Source of the DNA: Glaciecola sp. KUL10
GTDB taxonomy: Bacteria > Pseudomonadota > Gammaproteobacteria > Enterobacterales > Alteromonadaceae
Direction of reading: 5' to 3'
Assembly: GCF_003203515.1 (NCBI RefSeq)
Contig: NZ_BGNG01000009.1
Span: forward strand, 112,557-176,556
DNA length: 64,000 nucleotides
How positions within the stretch are numbered: position 1 is the first letter of the stretch; the number at the start of each line of letters is the position of its first letter. The position numbers were made by a program, and so were the translations under genes. Below are positions 1-10,180 of the stretch, one piece after another. The notes below the pieces were generated by a model that was not told where the DNA came from, ran no database searches, and was given only the letters and a program-made list of their open reading frames with translations.

Positions 1-1025
1 GTCATGTTTCCTCAGTGTTCATGTCTATTTCTGGTCGTCATGTTCAGTGTCAAAATGAAAGTGGAATGGTACCCATCAACAATCAAGAGGTGACGCAGGA
101 TGATGTCGATAACGTCATTCATGCGGCGCGCTCCGTGCCTATGCCGGCTGAACGTAAACTTTTGCATGTACTTCCTCAAGAGTTTGTAATTGATGTACAA
201 GACGGGATAAAAAACCCGATTGGAATGTCCGGTGTAAGAATGGAGGCTGCGGCTCATATCATTACTTGCGCCGATGATATGGCAAAAAACCTCGTTAAAT
301 GCGTTGAAAGCTGTGAGTTGAGCGTCGATCAAACGATCTTCTCAGCACTTGCATCAAGTTATGCTGTGTTAACGGACGACGAGCGAGAATTAGGGGTATG
401 TGTTATTGATATTGGTGGCGGAACCATCGACATAATAATATATACCGATGGCGCAATTAGACACAGTGCTGTTATTCCTTTAGCAGGAAATCAAATCACG
501 AGTGACATTGCTAAAATCTTTCGAACGCCGATGAGCAATGCAGAAGATATTAAAATTAAACATGCTTGCGCCTTAAAAGATATGGTTAGCATGGAAGAGA
601 ACATTGAAGTACCTAGCGTTGGGGGAAGGCCTTCAAGAGCAATGTCTAGGCATACATTAGCTGAAGTAATCGAACCCAGATACCAAGAACTATTTGAATT
701 GGCGTATGAGCAAATACAAGCCAGTGGTTTAGAAGAGCAAATCGCTGCAGGCATGGTTATTACTGGTGGAACAGCTAATATGGATGGTGCCGTCGAGTTC
801 GCTGAAGAAATTTTTCAGATGCCAGTGAGAGTCGGAAAACCACATTCAATTAAAGGTTTAGCAGAATATGTTGACGATCCTAGTTTTGCTACGGCCGTTG
901 GTCTGCTACAGTATGGAAAACAGAATAATATTAATAATAAAAGAACGTCCTTATCAAAGGACGCGCCAAGCGCATTTAATAATGCTGTAATGCGTATACA
1001 AAGCTGGTTTAAGGGCAATTTTTAG
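1..1025 (+). CDS. ftsA: Cell division protein FtsA (5' end outside window)
   Basis: Actin-like ATPase that tethers FtsZ filaments to the inner membrane and recruits later divisome proteins. The reading frame is open from base 3, so the start lies upstream of the window. Visible family segments are GMVPI and the following EVTQDDV stretch, PQEFVIDVQDGIKNP, the nucleotide-binding loop DIGGGTIDI near nt 405-430, VPSVGGRP, and the second phosphate loop VITGGTANMDG. The C-terminal amphipathic membrane-targeting helix ends in SWFKGNF. ftsZ follows 78 bases later in the usual order of the division cluster. An in-frame GTG (15) and ATG (21) are not the start, because the frame upstream still matches FtsA. 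Confidence 0.97.
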   Translation, partial: HVSSVFMSISGRHVQCQNESGMVPINNQEVTQDDVDNVIHAARSVPMPAERKLLHVLPQEFVIDVQDGIKNPIGMSGVRMEAAAHIITCADDMAKNLVKCVESCELSVDQTIFSALASSYAVLTDDERELGVCVIDIGGGTIDIIIYTDGAIRHSAVIPLAGNQITSDIAKIFRTPMSNAEDIKIKHACALKDMVSMEENIEVPSVGGRPSRAMSRHTLAEVIEPRYQELFELAYEQIQASGLEEQIAAGMVITGGTANMDGAVEFAEEIFQMPVRVGKPHSIKGLAEYVDDPSFATAVGLLQYGKQNNINNKRTSLSKDAPSAFNNAVMRIQSWFKGNF

Positions 1026-1103
1026 GGGGCCTTTAAAAAGCGCTAAACAATCGAAGCCAGAAAATAAAAATAACTCGGCTTCACATATTATCGGAGAATG
1101 ATA

Positions 1104-2252
1104 ATGTTCGAACTTATGGACAATCATAGCGATGAAGCGGTCATCAAAGTCGTTGGTGTTGGCGGTGGTGGCGGTAACGCTGTAGAATATATGGTTCAGC
1201 AAGTGATCGAAGGCGTAGATTTTATCGCCATGAACACTGATGCCCAAGTGCTCAAGAACTCAAATGCTGATATTAAATTACAAATTGGTAACCAAGTGAC
1301 GAAAGGGCTTGGTGCAGGTGCTGATCCTAACGTTGGTTGCGAAGCTGCGAGAGAAGATCGCGAACAAATACGCCAAACACTTGAAGGCGCTGATATGATT
1401 TTTATCACTGCCGGAATGGGTGGCGGGACAGGTACTGGTGCAGCACCTGAAGTCGCTAAAATCGCGAAAGAACTTGGTATACTAACTGTTGCAGTTGTGA
1501 CGAAACCGTTCCCTTTTGAAGGGCGCAAGCGCTCCGATTTCGCAAACACTGGTATTGCAGAGCTTCAAAAGCAAGTTGACTCTTTAATTACTATCCCCAA
1601 CGAAAAACTATTGAAAGTAATGGGTAAAGGAACACCTTTACTTCAAGCCTTTAGTGCTGCGAACGATGTACTGCGTGGCGCGGTGCAAGGTATTGCTGAA
1701 CTCATTACTCGTCCAGGTCTAATCAATGTAGATTTTGCGGATGTAAAAACCGTTATGTCAGAAATGGGCACAGCGATGATGGGAACCGGTGTTGGTAAGG
1801 GTGAAGATCGAGCAGAAGAAGCAGCAGAAGCAGCTATCGCATGCCCACTATTGGAAGATATCGACCTATCTGGTGCTCGTGGGATTTTAGTTAATATTAC
1901 AGCTGGTTTAGATTTCGCTATCGATGAATATGAAATTGTCGGTAACGCTGTAAAAGCTTTTGCTTCAGAAAACGCAACAGTTGTTGTTGGAACAGTGATA
2001 GACCCTGAATTAACGGATGAAGTTCGCGTAACCGTTGTTGCAACAGGCATCGGCGCAGAGAAAAAACCAGATATTACCTTAGTGAGTGAACCAACCCGTA
2101 CTTCTGCTGTCACAGGTGGGATAGTCAGCGAGCAAAGAGCTGCCGGCGGAAGCTTAGAAGGTTCTCATGCGGTTAAATTGGAAGACGAGAGTCAGCCAGA
2201 TAATGAACATTACTTGGATATTCCGGCGTTTTTGCGAAAACAAGCTGATTAG
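1104..2252 (+). CDS. ftsZ: Cell division GTPase FtsZ
   Basis: Tubulin homologue that polymerises into the Z ring at midcell. The product is 382 residues. The glycine-rich start VGVGGGGGNAV is at about residues 17-27, and the tubulin signature GGGTGTG at residues 106-112. The C-terminal peptide LDIPAFLRKQAD is the conserved site that binds FtsA, ZipA and ZapD. I chose ATG 1104 (MFELMD): the GGAG at 1093-1096 is 7 bases from it but only 1 base from the ATG at 1098, and family members begin MFE or MFD. zapD, encoding another partner of this tail, lies in the same window. A hairpin with a T run follows at 2326. Confidence 0.98.
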   Translation: MFELMDNHSDEAVIKVVGVGGGGGNAVEYMVQQVIEGVDFIAMNTDAQVLKNSNADIKLQIGNQVTKGLGAGADPNVGCEAAREDREQIRQTLEGADMIFITAGMGGGTGTGAAPEVAKIAKELGILTVAVVTKPFPFEGRKRSDFANTGIAELQKQVDSLITIPNEKLLKVMGKGTPLLQAFSAANDVLRGAVQGIAELITRPGLINVDFADVKTVMSEMGTAMMGTGVGKGEDRAEEAAEAAIACPLLEDIDLSGARGILVNITAGLDFAIDEYEIVGNAVKAFASENATVVVGTVIDPELTDEVRVTVVATGIGAEKKPDITLVSEPTRTSAVTGGIVSEQRAAGGSLEGSHAVKLEDESQPDNEHYLDIPAFLRKQAD

Positions 2253-2308
2253 CCCTCTGGTCTGAACAGTTGTTTTTAGCAAAAAAACACTTGAAATTTT
2301 TGAAGTGA

Positions 2309-2337
2309 TTGACTTTATTGGCTTTGTCGTGTAATTT
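2309..2337 (+). promoter_or_regulatory. Likely sigma-70 promoter for lpxC
   Basis: TTGACT at 2309-2314 is separated by exactly 17 bases from TAATTT at 2332-2337, about 40 bases upstream of the lpxC start. The -10 lies inside the inverted repeat that looks like the ftsZ terminator, so the end of the ftsZ transcript and the lpxC promoter appear to overlap. Seen by eye; no transcript data. Confidence 0.45.
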
Positions 2338-2352
2338 ACACGACCCTTTTTT
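2326..2352 (+). terminator. Likely rho-independent terminator after ftsZ
   Basis: GTCGTGT and ACACGAC (2326-2332 and 2338-2344) pair around a five-base loop AATTT and are followed by CC and six T. As a DNA palindrome the arms extend to nine bases each around a single central T, so an operator is an alternative reading. Confidence 0.55.
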
Positions 2353-2376
2353 AACTTAGCTAGGTGCTTTTGCAGA

Positions 2377-3291
2377 ATGATAAAGCAAAGAACTATCAAA
2401 CAATCGGTCAAAGAAACCGGTATAGGATTGCACAAAGGACGGAAGGTTACGATGACCATGCGTCCTGCACCTGCTAATACTGGTATTGTCTTCCGCAGAA
2501 TGGATCTTTCTCCTCCTCAGAACATTCACGCGCGTGCTCAGTCGGTTGGCGACACGATGTTGTGCACGTGTATTACTAACGAGGAAGGGCACTCGATTCA
2601 CACTGTTGAGCATTTAGCATCCGCTTTATCTGGCCTTGGCATTGACAACATTATTGTTGAGGTTGATAGTCACGAGTTGCCGATTATGGATGGAAGCGCT
2701 AGTCCATTTATTTTTTTGCTTCAAAGCGCTGGCATTCAAGAACTTGACGCGCCAAAAAAATTCATAAAGATCACCAAAACCGTGCGCGTTGAAGAAGACG
2801 ATAAGTGGGCTGAGTTTAGACCCTATGATGGCTTTAAGGTCAACTTCAAAATTGATTTCGATCACCCTGCTATTTCACAAACGCGCCAGCACGTTGAATT
2901 GGATTTTTCAAAAGACTCTTATGTTGACGAAGTCAGTCGAGCGCGTACGTTCGGCTTTATGAAAGATTTGGAATTAATGAATTCAATGAATTTGGCGCTT
3001 GGTGGTAGCATGGACAACGCCGTTGCGCTTGATGAGTACAGAGTGCTAAACCCTGAGGGGCTTCGATATTCGGATGAGTTTCTCAAACACAAGATTTTAG
3101 ATGCTGTGGGCGATTTGTACTTAGGCGGTAATAGTCTAATTGGTGAACTAGTGGCATACAAAACTGGGCATGGTTTAAACAATAAGTTACTCAATGCAAT
3201 TTTAAAAGATACGAATGCTTGGGAATACGTAGAGTATGAAGACGAAAGCCGCATGCCAATTAGGTATATTGAGCCGGCCCTTGCGTTTTGA
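2377..3291 (+). CDS. lpxC: UDP-3-O-acyl-N-acetylglucosamine deacetylase LpxC
   Basis: Zinc-dependent deacetylase for the committed step of lipid A synthesis in the cytoplasm. The 304-residue length is normal. The zinc and catalytic residues sit exactly at the E. coli numbers: HTVEH with Glu78 and His79, then HKILD with His238 and Asp242. The start [11 protein letters not shown] matches the family, so no other start is needed. It lies after ftsZ in the usual gammaproteobacterial order and has its own plausible promoter. The C terminus ([14 protein letters not shown]) carries the hydrophobic tail that in E. coli is the FtsH degradation signal; whether this holds here is inference. Confidence 0.98.
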   Translation: MIKQRTIKQSVKETGIGLHKGRKVTMTMRPAPANTGIVFRRMDLSPPQNIHARAQSVGDTMLCTCITNEEGHSIHTVEHLASALSGLGIDNIIVEVDSHELPIMDGSASPFIFLLQSAGIQELDAPKKFIKITKTVRVEEDDKWAEFRPYDGFKVNFKIDFDHPAISQTRQHVELDFSKDSYVDEVSRARTFGFMKDLELMNSMNLALGGSMDNAVALDEYRVLNPEGLRYSDEFLKHKILDAVGDLYLGGNSLIGELVAYKTGHGLNNKLLNAILKDTNAWEYVEYEDESRMPIRYIEPALAF

Positions 3292-3451
3292 GGGATAAGC
3301 GCGAAGCAAGTAAGTACTAACTTTTGTATCTCGTACAACTAATGATATGGATAAATATAAGTGTCACGCTCATGTAAAGGTTTAAATGTACCGATAACAA
3401 GGTTACACTTAAGTTAATTAAAGATTAATTTTAAATACACGAAAGGTATCA

Positions 3452-4324
3452 ATGAGTATTACAGTTCTATTCAGAGGAAAAAAGCGTCGCTTTGCCACGC
3501 GGTTCTCTGTACGCAAATTTTTGAGCGTAGTAGTACTGTCTTCGTTGGTATTACTGATTTCGAGTCGTTCCTCTGAGTCTGTTTTCGAGAATCATGTGCG
3601 TGTGAATGTTGTTAAGACTGGTTTAGAAGGCCAAGCCAAGCTCGTTCAGCAGCTTCAAATTGATACCACAGAACAAATCAAAGGCATCGTCAATCAGCTC
3701 GCTACCATGCAGAGCCAAATTAATAAACTCGATACCAAAACGGGTGCGATCGCCGAAAGTGCGGGGCTTACCAAAGAAGATTTCGTACTATCTGAAGAAT
3801 TAAAAGCAGAGCTATCGGGTAAGAAAGACTTCACGGCGCAGATAGAAACCATGTCTAAGACGCTTGAATTTAAAATTGAGCAGCTCAATGCCCTTGAATC
3901 TATCTTGATGGGCCTCAATATAGAGAAAGAGAGTGAGTTGTCCGGTCGCCCTGTATCGAAAGGTTGGTTGTCGTCATATTACGGAGTTCGAAAAGACCCG
4001 TTTAGTGGTAAACCGGCAATGCATAAGGGAATAGATTTTGCGGGTAAATCAGGAGATGACGTTGTCGCCACTGGTGCAGGTGTCGTCACTTGGTCCGGTG
4101 AGCGTTACGGATACGGATATTTAGTAGAGATAGACCACGGTAACGGAATTAGAACGAGATACGGACACAACAAAGAATTGAAAGTTGCGGTCGGTGATAT
4201 TGTAACAAAGGGCCAATCTGTAGCCTTGCTCGGTAACACTGGGCGTTCAACAGGTGCTCATGTTCATTATGAAGTATTAAAAAATGGGGAGCAAGTCGAC
4301 CCATTACCGTACATCTACAGGTAA
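3452..4324 (+). CDS. M23 family (LytM-type) metallopeptidase, membrane-anchored
   Basis: A 290-residue murein endopeptidase-like protein. A basic N terminus is followed by one membrane segment at about residues 22-38, then a coiled-coil-like region (about 60-155) and a C-terminal M23 domain. Zinc ligands are visible: H191 and D195 (HKGIDFAG), and H270 and H272 (HVHYE). All are present, so this is probably an active peptidase rather than a degenerate EnvC-like activator. It occupies the lpxC-secA interval where relatives carry an M23 gene; the DUF721 gene or secM sometimes found there is absent. Likely role: peptidoglycan hydrolysis in the periplasm. Confidence 0.9.
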   Translation: MSITVLFRGKKRRFATRFSVRKFLSVVVLSSLVLLISSRSSESVFENHVRVNVVKTGLEGQAKLVQQLQIDTTEQIKGIVNQLATMQSQINKLDTKTGAIAESAGLTKEDFVLSEELKAELSGKKDFTAQIETMSKTLEFKIEQLNALESILMGLNIEKESELSGRPVSKGWLSSYYGVRKDPFSGKPAMHKGIDFAGKSGDDVVATGAGVVTWSGERYGYGYLVEIDHGNGIRTRYGHNKELKVAVGDIVTKGQSVALLGNTGRSTGAHVHYEVLKNGEQVDPLPYIYR

Positions 4325-4436
4325 CGCTAGCAACAAGCGCTTAAATTAACCTCTCTCTCATTCGATAGTTTATTGACGATATCCTTGCTATGATATCGCG
4401 CGTTTTAATTATTCAAGTTTTGGAATCACAGTAAGC

Positions 4437-7142
4437 ATGTTCGCCACTATAGTAAAAAAAATCTTTGGTACGCAAAATGACCGCATACTCAAAAAGCTCA
4501 ACAAAACCGTCGCTGTTATAAATGGCTATGAAGTCGAATTAGAAGCTTTAAGTGACCAAGAGTTAAAAGAAAAAACGCAAGCATTTCGAGACAGAATCGA
4601 AAAAGGTGAGAGTTTAGATCAAATTCTACCTGAAGCATTCGCTGTGGTTCGTGAAGCGAGCAAGCGTGTTTATGGTATGCGTCATTTTGATGTCCAAATG
4701 CTTGGTGGCATGGTATTGCATCAAGGTAAAATCGCCGAAATGCGAACAGGTGAGGGTAAAACGCTTACTTCTACGCTTCCTACTTATTTAAATGCTATCA
4801 GTGGCAAAGGTGTACACGTAATCACAGTCAATGATTACCTTGCCAAACGTGATGCAGATTGGAGCAGAGCGTTATTTGAATTTCTAGGTCTAAGCGTGGG
4901 CTGCAATATTCCGGGCCTATCTCCGGTTGAAAAAAAGCAAGCATACGAGGCCGATATAACATACGGAACCAATAATGAATTCGGATTTGACTATTTGCGC
5001 GATAATATGGCGTTTAGTCCACAAGACCGTGTTCAAAAATCGCTTCATTTTGCCGTCATAGATGAAGTTGACTCCATCCTAATAGACGAGGCAAGAACAC
5101 CACTCATCATTTCTGGTGCGGCCGAAGACAGTTCTGAACTATATAAGCAAATAAACAAGGTTATTCCACAACTCCAAGAGCAAGATAAAGAAGACGAAGA
5201 GGGTAACTTTGGCGACGGTCACTATACGATTGATGAAAAAGGTAAACAAATTCACCTGACCGAAAACGGGCAAATATTTGTTGAAGAATTGCTTCAACAA
5301 AATGGCATGTTAGGTGAAGGTGAGTCCTTGTTTTCAGCTGCTAACATAAGCTTGTTGCATCATGTTAATGCGGCCCTTCGCGCTCACAAACTCTTCAGTA
5401 AGGATGTAGACTACATCGTCAAAGGTGAGGACATCGTAATTGTTGATGAACACACTGGTCGAACAATGGAAGGGCGTCGTTGGTCTGAAGGTCTACATCA
5501 AGCCGTTGAAGCAAAAGAAGGGGTGAAAATACAGAATGAGAACCAAACGCTAGCATCAATTACCTTCCAAAATTACTTCAGAATTTATGACAAGCTTTCA
5601 GGTATGACCGGTACAGCAGATACTGAAGCCTTTGAGTTCAATCATATTTATGGTTTGCAGACTGTCGTTATTCCAACCAACAAGCCAATGGTTAGAAAAG
5701 ATAAAGCAGACAAGATTTTCCTGACGGCGCAAGAAAAATACGAAGCAATCATCGAAGATATCAAGGGTTGTGTGAAGCGTGGCCAACCTACACTAGTCGG
5801 CACGGTTTCGATTGAAAATTCAGAATTATTAGCTTCGATTCTCAAGAAGGAAAAAATTCCACACAAAGTACTCAACGCCAAGTTTCACGAACAAGAAGCG
5901 GATATTGTTGCAAATGCTGGTTTACCCGGTGCGGTGACTATCGCAACGAATATGGCTGGGCGTGGTACTGATATCGTATTGGGTGGCAATCTTCAGTCTG
6001 AAATTGACAAACTCAAAAATCCAACAGAACAGCAAATAGAACATGTGAAATCCGAATGGAAAAAACGACATGATGCAGTATTGGCGTCTGGTGGTTTACA
6101 CATTATTGGGACCGAGCGACACGAGTCTCGACGCATAGATAATCAGCTTAGAGGACGTTCTGGCCGACAAGGTGATGCCGGTTCAACACGTTTCTACTTG
6201 TCACTAGATGATGCTTTGATGCGTATTTTTGCCTCTGAAAAAATGGGCAACATGATGAAGCGTTTAGGCATGGAGAAAGGAGAAGCCATCGAGCACCCTT
6301 GGGTTTCTCGTGCAATTGAAAATGCGCAACGGAAAGTAGAAGGACGTAACTTCGACATACGTAAACAGCTACTTGAATACGATGATGTGGCAAATGATCA
6401 AAGGCGCGTTATTTATGAACAACGCAATGAATTATTAGACGAAGGCGATATTGGCGATACCATCGAAAAAATTCGAGGCGACGTCGTAGATAGCTTAATT
6501 AGTCAATATATCCCGCCACAGTCCTTAGATGAAATGTGGGATGTGGCTGGTTTACAAGAACGACTCAAAAGCGATTTCCTGTTAGACTTGCCGATTCAGC
6601 AGTGGTTAGACGAAGACGATAAGCTTTACGAAGAAAAGTTGCGCGAGCAGATTCAAGAAAAAGTAGACACCGCCTACAAAGAGAAAGAAAAGGCAGTTGG
6701 AGAGCAGGTCTTGCGTCAGTTTGAAAAAGCCGTGATGCTGCAAACTCTTGATAACCTATGGAAAGAGCATTTGGCTGCTATGGATCATCTTCGTCAAGGC
6801 ATTCATTTGCGGGGCTATGCACAAAAAAATCCTAAGCAAGAATATAAGCGTGAATCCTTCGAACTTTTCTCTGACATGCTAGAAGCGCTAAAAGCAGAGG
6901 TAATTAGTATTCTGAGTCGTGTTCAAGTGCGAGAAGAGTCTGATGTGGAAGCTGTCGAGCAGCAGCGTAGAGCAGCAGAAGTGAAAAAGAATTATGAGCA
7001 TGAAGCTGCCAGTGCAACTGGTCAAGCGCCTGCCCAGCAAGCTAATGCGCCTGTTCAACGCGAGCGTAAAGTTGGCAGAAATGACCCATGCCCTTGTGGC
7101 TCAGGTAAAAAGTATAAGCAGTGTCATGGTAAGTTGTCATAG
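4437..7142 (+). CDS. secA: Preprotein translocase ATPase SecA
   Basis: Motor ATPase that drives unfolded preproteins through SecYEG. The product is 901 residues, full length. Walker A (MRTGEGKT) has Lys108 at the E. coli position. The DEAD-like [13 protein letters not shown] box, the preprotein cross-linking region and the helicase half with [10 protein letters not shown] and [11 protein letters not shown] are all present. The C-terminal zinc-binding tail [14 protein letters not shown] is intact, which suggests SecB-dependent targeting. It precedes mutT by 17 bases, as in E. coli, and the pair shares the terminator at 7536. Confidence 0.98.
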   Translation: MFATIVKKIFGTQNDRILKKLNKTVAVINGYEVELEALSDQELKEKTQAFRDRIEKGESLDQILPEAFAVVREASKRVYGMRHFDVQMLGGMVLHQGKIAEMRTGEGKTLTSTLPTYLNAISGKGVHVITVNDYLAKRDADWSRALFEFLGLSVGCNIPGLSPVEKKQAYEADITYGTNNEFGFDYLRDNMAFSPQDRVQKSLHFAVIDEVDSILIDEARTPLIISGAAEDSSELYKQINKVIPQLQEQDKEDEEGNFGDGHYTIDEKGKQIHLTENGQIFVEELLQQNGMLGEGESLFSAANISLLHHVNAALRAHKLFSKDVDYIVKGEDIVIVDEHTGRTMEGRRWSEGLHQAVEAKEGVKIQNENQTLASITFQNYFRIYDKLSGMTGTADTEAFEFNHIYGLQTVVIPTNKPMVRKDKADKIFLTAQEKYEAIIEDIKGCVKRGQPTLVGTVSIENSELLASILKKEKIPHKVLNAKFHEQEADIVANAGLPGAVTIATNMAGRGTDIVLGGNLQSEIDKLKNPTEQQIEHVKSEWKKRHDAVLASGGLHIIGTERHESRRIDNQLRGRSGRQGDAGSTRFYLSLDDALMRIFASEKMGNMMKRLGMEKGEAIEHPWVSRAIENAQRKVEGRNFDIRKQLLEYDDVANDQRRVIYEQRNELLDEGDIGDTIEKIRGDVVDSLISQYIPPQSLDEMWDVAGLQERLKSDFLLDLPIQQWLDEDDKLYEEKLREQIQEKVDTAYKEKEKAVGEQVLRQFEKAVMLQTLDNLWKEHLAAMDHLRQGIHLRGYAQKNPKQEYKRESFELFSDMLEALKAEVISILSRVQVREESDVEAVEQQRRAAEVKKNYEHEAASATGQAPAQQANAPVQRERKVGRNDPCPCGSGKKYKQCHGKLS

Positions 7143-7159
7143 GCTAAACCCAGTACAAG

Positions 7160-7555
7160 ATGAGCATATTGAAAGAAATACATGTTGCAGTGGGTGTCGT
7201 TAAGCGTAACGACACCTTTTTTATTTGTAAGAGAAGTAAAGAGCAACATCAGGGTGGTTTGTGGGAGTTTCCGGGCGGGAAAGTCGAACCGGGTGAGTCT
7301 GTTTTTGAAGCTTTGTCGAGAGAACTTTCCGAGGAAATAGGTATTCAAGTTCATTCTTCAACACCGTTTATGGTCATTCAACATCGTTACTCAGATAAAA
7401 ATGTTAGGCTTGACGTCCACCTCGTTGAGGACTTTGAAGGCGAACCTTTGGGTGCAGAAGGGCAAGAATGCACTTGGGTTAGTAACGAAAAATTAGATGA
7501 GTACGATTTCCCGAAAGCAAATGAAGAGATACTGAAAAAGCTGCTTAAGTGCTGA
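7160..7555 (+). CDS. mutT: 8-oxo-dGTP diphosphatase MutT
   Basis: Nudix hydrolase that removes oxidised 8-oxo-dGTP from the nucleotide pool to prevent A:T to C:G transversions. The product is 131 residues. The full Nudix box runs from G40 to about I62 (GKVEPGE, then REL, SEE, IG), with all metal-binding glutamates present. The N-terminal AVGVVKRNDTFFICKR is typical. Position directly after secA matches the classical secA-mutT operon; the 17-base gap suggests co-transcription. The stop codon lies in the loop of the terminator hairpin. Confidence 0.95.
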   Translation: MSILKEIHVAVGVVKRNDTFFICKRSKEQHQGGLWEFPGGKVEPGESVFEALSRELSEEIGIQVHSSTPFMVIQHRYSDKNVRLDVHLVEDFEGEPLGAEGQECTWVSNEKLDEYDFPKANEEILKKLLKC

Positions 7556-7572
7556 CAGCAGCTTTTATTTTT
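7536..7572 (+). terminator. Rho-independent terminator of secA-mutT
   Basis: A perfect 10-base stem (AAAAGCTGCT at 7536-7545, AGCAGCTTTT at 7557-7566) is followed by A and five T. It overlaps the 3' end of mutT and separates it from the convergent aspA; the A-rich left arm could also work on the minus strand. Confidence 0.8.
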
Positions 7573-7578
7573 CGTGCA

Positions 7579-8472
7579 TCAAAATTTGAATTTCGTCGCA
7601 CTCGCCATTGCAATTCCGAGATGATAGTAGGCTGCCTCGCCAATAAAATGCGGGTATATTACTGCTTCTTCCTGATAGTTAACCGTCACGCCGTCAAACC
7701 GTAAAAACATGGGCATGCCTTTTTCTAAGGTTTCAAAGTCCTTATCTTGAAGCTCGGGGTGTATCATAGCTGATATCTCGCCTGTCTGACTTCTTGGAAA
7801 CGAGATCTCTTCGAGTAGCCTAAATGCATCAACTTCTACACGACTATCATTAAAGCCATGTTGATTATACATTTCACAAAACGATAATATTGCCTCGCAC
7901 ATTTGCTTGGTTTCAAGATAGGCTTGTCCTCGCAAAACGCCTTGTGGTTGTGGACCTACTTCTATCATGACGCCCCTTTTACCAAGGGTACAAAGGTACT
8001 TATGTGCTAAGAAAGGTTTTTCATCTTCCACTAAGATTACTGCTTCTGGCATGTTCGCTGTGACATAACTGGCTAATTGACGGTGGAATTCATCACTTTC
8101 TAAAACAATAAGTGTTGGTCCCATATTGCTTGTTGTGTTGTGAATATCAATCACGAGGTCAATCTTTGAGTTTCCCTTCGGGCCGAATTGTCGATTCAAT
8201 GCTAATGCGATTGCGTGTTCAGCTGACGTTGCATTGATTTGCTGTAGCTTTTCGGGTGTGAATTGCCGATTAAGATCCTCTTCGCAGTAGCGAGTGCGAG
8301 CGTCTATTGCAGGTTGATTCGCGAGATGCCAGTGCAGGTTTAGTAGTGGGTACGCTTGCTCAGTTGCAAGAGCTTGTTGATCATCGATTAGGTGATTTTT
8401 AACATAGGTGACTCCCGATAATTCGTTGCCATGCGTACCACCTACGATCAGTATTTCTTTTATATGGTTCAT
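7579..8472 (-). CDS. Aspartoacylase (N-acyl-aspartate amidohydrolase)
   Basis: Zinc carboxypeptidase-like enzyme of the AspA/AstE family (297 residues), which hydrolyses N-acylated aspartate to aspartate and a carboxylate. Zinc ligands are visible in GGTHGNEL (H14 and E17) and DIHNTTSNMG (H111); DLNRQF supplies the substrate-binding Asn-Arg pair. Residue pattern and length fit aspartoacylase better than succinylglutamate desuccinylase, but substrate is not proven by sequence. The start ATG directly follows the yacG stop, so it is the last gene of the pilC-to-yacG run; the functional link to those genes is unclear. Confidence 0.85.
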   Translation of the reverse strand: MNHIKEILIVGGTHGNELSGVTYVKNHLIDDQQALATEQAYPLLNLHWHLANQPAIDARTRYCEEDLNRQFTPEKLQQINATSAEHAIALALNRQFGPKGNSKIDLVIDIHNTTSNMGPTLIVLESDEFHRQLASYVTANMPEAVILVEDEKPFLAHKYLCTLGKRGVMIEVGPQPQGVLRGQAYLETKQMCEAILSFCEMYNQHGFNDSRVEVDAFRLLEEISFPRSQTGEISAMIHPELQDKDFETLEKGMPMFLRFDGVTVNYQEEAVIYPHFIGEAAYYHLGIAMASATKFKF

Positions 8473-8706
8473 CTAATTAGCTTTAAAAAAGTCAGGTTCT
8501 TGTTGACTCAACAAGGCTTCAATATCTTCGATATCAAGGCTCGAAGCCATTTCATTTTCTTTGTCTGAACCCGCGGCAATTGAATTTTCTTCATTTGCCC
8601 AGCCGCCGAGATCGATAAGCTGACAACGCTTTGAACAAAATGGCCGATACTCACTGGTAGTATCCCATACAACTTGGGTTTGACAGGTGGGGCATTGAAC
8701 TTTCAT
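8473..8706 (-). CDS. yacG: DNA gyrase inhibitor / zinc-binding protein YacG
   Basis: Small zinc-ribbon protein that binds GyrB and inhibits gyrase in E. coli. From the chosen start (MKVQCPTC) it has 77 residues, with four zinc cysteines C5, C8, C24 and C28 and the family motif [15 protein letters not shown] longer form starting at 8736 adds ten residues. Neither start has a clear ribosome site; I prefer the shorter one because homologues begin a few residues before the first CxxC. It follows zapD as in coaE-zapD-yacG operons and abuts aspA. Confidence 0.93.
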   Translation of the reverse strand: MKVQCPTCQTQVVWDTTSEYRPFCSKRCQLIDLGGWANEENSIAAGSDKENEMASSLDIEDIEALLSQQEPDFFKAN

Positions 8707-8750
8707 AAGATTGTGATAATTACCTCTGTAATTCATGTAATACGATAACG

Positions 8751-9503
8751 TTAACAGCTTGCTAACTCAAAAATAACTTGTTGTGCGACGGCTCCACTAG
8801 AACCGGCTGATGGATGTAACTCCATAAATTTAATGCCATAGCGATGCTTGTTACCACTGAGGACTGGATAAAAGCCGCTTGAAGTATCATATTTCACTCT
8901 TACCATATCTATCTTGTTATCTACCATAGCTTGGTAAAACGCGTTCTCACCGACGATGGTTTTAAATTGCCCTTTTTCGCGCAAAAATGACAACAGTAGT
9001 GATATCGAATCTTGTACAAGTGAAAGCTGCGATAACCATTGAGTTATATGCGCTTGTCTGTTTTCAAGAGCTTGGTTGATCCAGCAAAATAAATTCGGTA
9101 AATCAAAACTAGTTGCTCCGCCAGGTATTGAAAAGCGTTGCCGAATTGAGCTTAAAAATTTGTCTTCTTTTAAATTGGAACCCAGTTTCTTTGTGGTTTT
9201 TAACTGCGCGATGATATCGTGAATCTGCTGTAATGCTTTGTTAAGCGCTTGAGTGTCAATATTGGGATGACTTGACCAATGCACGAGGTTTTTTTCATGC
9301 ACATCGATGTCTCTAATTAAATCAGTCCGCAAATCTATGCGCTCAAGAAGATCAAGCATTGTAAATAGGACGTCAAAAAAATACAGCGTTTGGAATTTGT
9401 TATCGGACTCAATTGTTGAATTAAGTTGCGCGAAGAGCTGCTCAAGCCGCAGATAGTTTCTCACTTTTTCGGAAAGTGGAAATTCGTAAATTGCGACTGA
9501 CAT
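8751..9503 (-). CDS. zapD: Cell division protein ZapD
   Basis: Cytoplasmic Z-ring-associated protein (250 residues, formerly DUF1342) that cross-links FtsZ filaments through the FtsZ C-terminal peptide. Recognisable segments are [16 protein letters not shown] at the N terminus, [16 protein letters not shown] in the middle, GFYP, and the C-terminal [11 protein letters not shown]. It sits between coaE and yacG, the standard order. The start at 9503 ([10 protein letters not shown]) fits the family, and CTCC lies just upstream on the plus strand, giving a GGAG ribosome site. Confidence 0.96.
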   Translation of the reverse strand: MSVAIYEFPLSEKVRNYLRLEQLFAQLNSTIESDNKFQTLYFFDVLFTMLDLLERIDLRTDLIRDIDVHEKNLVHWSSHPNIDTQALNKALQQIHDIIAQLKTTKKLGSNLKEDKFLSSIRQRFSIPGGATSFDLPNLFCWINQALENRQAHITQWLSQLSLVQDSISLLLSFLREKGQFKTIVGENAFYQAMVDNKIDMVRVKYDTSSGFYPVLSGNKHRYGIKFMELHPSAGSSGAVAQQVIFELASC

Positions 9504-9548
9504 TAACGCTCCTCTTTATTATTGTTATTCCATTTTTTTAGTTTACAA

Positions 9549-10154
9549 CTATTTAGCCGCTAAGGTTAAATAGTTTTTATGTAACTGGGCAACTTTGCGG
9601 CTCAAAAACTCTTGGTCTTTATCATTGACTATTACATCGTCAGCTAGTTCAAGTCTTTGTTGCCTATCTGCTTGTGCTTTCATGATATTTTTAATTAAAT
9701 CCTCACTGCATTGATCACGTTTAACTGCGCGACTCACTTGTAGTGCTTCAGGGACATCTATCACTAACACACGGTTGCATAATTTATTCAGGCCATTTTC
9801 AACAAGTAAAGGAACGACCAAAACCACATAAGGTGTTTGAGATGCTTCAATCTTTGTTTGCATACGCAGTCGTATTGCAGGGTGCAATAAATTGTTCAAC
9901 CACGTTTGCTCATCTGGATGGTTAAATACCTTAGCTCTTAAGGCTGCTCTAATGAGTTGCCCATTTTGATCAACCATGTCTTGTCCAAAATGTTCGATTA
10001 TCGATACAAGCGCAGGCTGTTCAGGTGCTACAACTTCCCGCGCAATAATATCAGCATCCACAACATCGATGCCTAATTTAGCGAAAGTGTCACTCGCGGC
10101 TGTTTTGCCAGAAGCGATTCCACCGGTTAAGCCTACAACAAATGGTTTTTTCAT
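9549..10154 (-). CDS. coaE: Dephospho-CoA kinase CoaE
   Basis: Catalyses the last step of coenzyme A synthesis, phosphorylating the ribose 3' hydroxyl of dephospho-CoA. The product is 201 residues. The P-loop GGIASGKT is at residues 11-18, followed by DVVDADIIAREVV (the DAD substrate/metal motif). LLHPAIR, VVPLLVENGL and RDQ are also typical. It lies 26 bases downstream of pilD, the usual pilD-coaE-zapD-yacG order, and is probably co-transcribed with them. Confidence 0.97.
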   Translation of the reverse strand: MKKPFVVGLTGGIASGKTAASDTFAKLGIDVVDADIIAREVVAPEQPALVSIIEHFGQDMVDQNGQLIRAALRAKVFNHPDEQTWLNNLLHPAIRLRMQTKIEASQTPYVVLVVPLLVENGLNKLCNRVLVIDVPEALQVSRAVKRDQCSEDLIKNIMKAQADRQQRLELADDVIVNDKDQEFLSRKVAQLHKNYLTLAAK

Positions 10155-10180
10155 TCTTCTCTCTTTAAATCACATTAGCA

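Noticed and set aside
4373..4394. TTGACG and TATGAT before secA as a promoter
   Set aside because: The spacer is only 10 bases, too short for a sigma-70 promoter.
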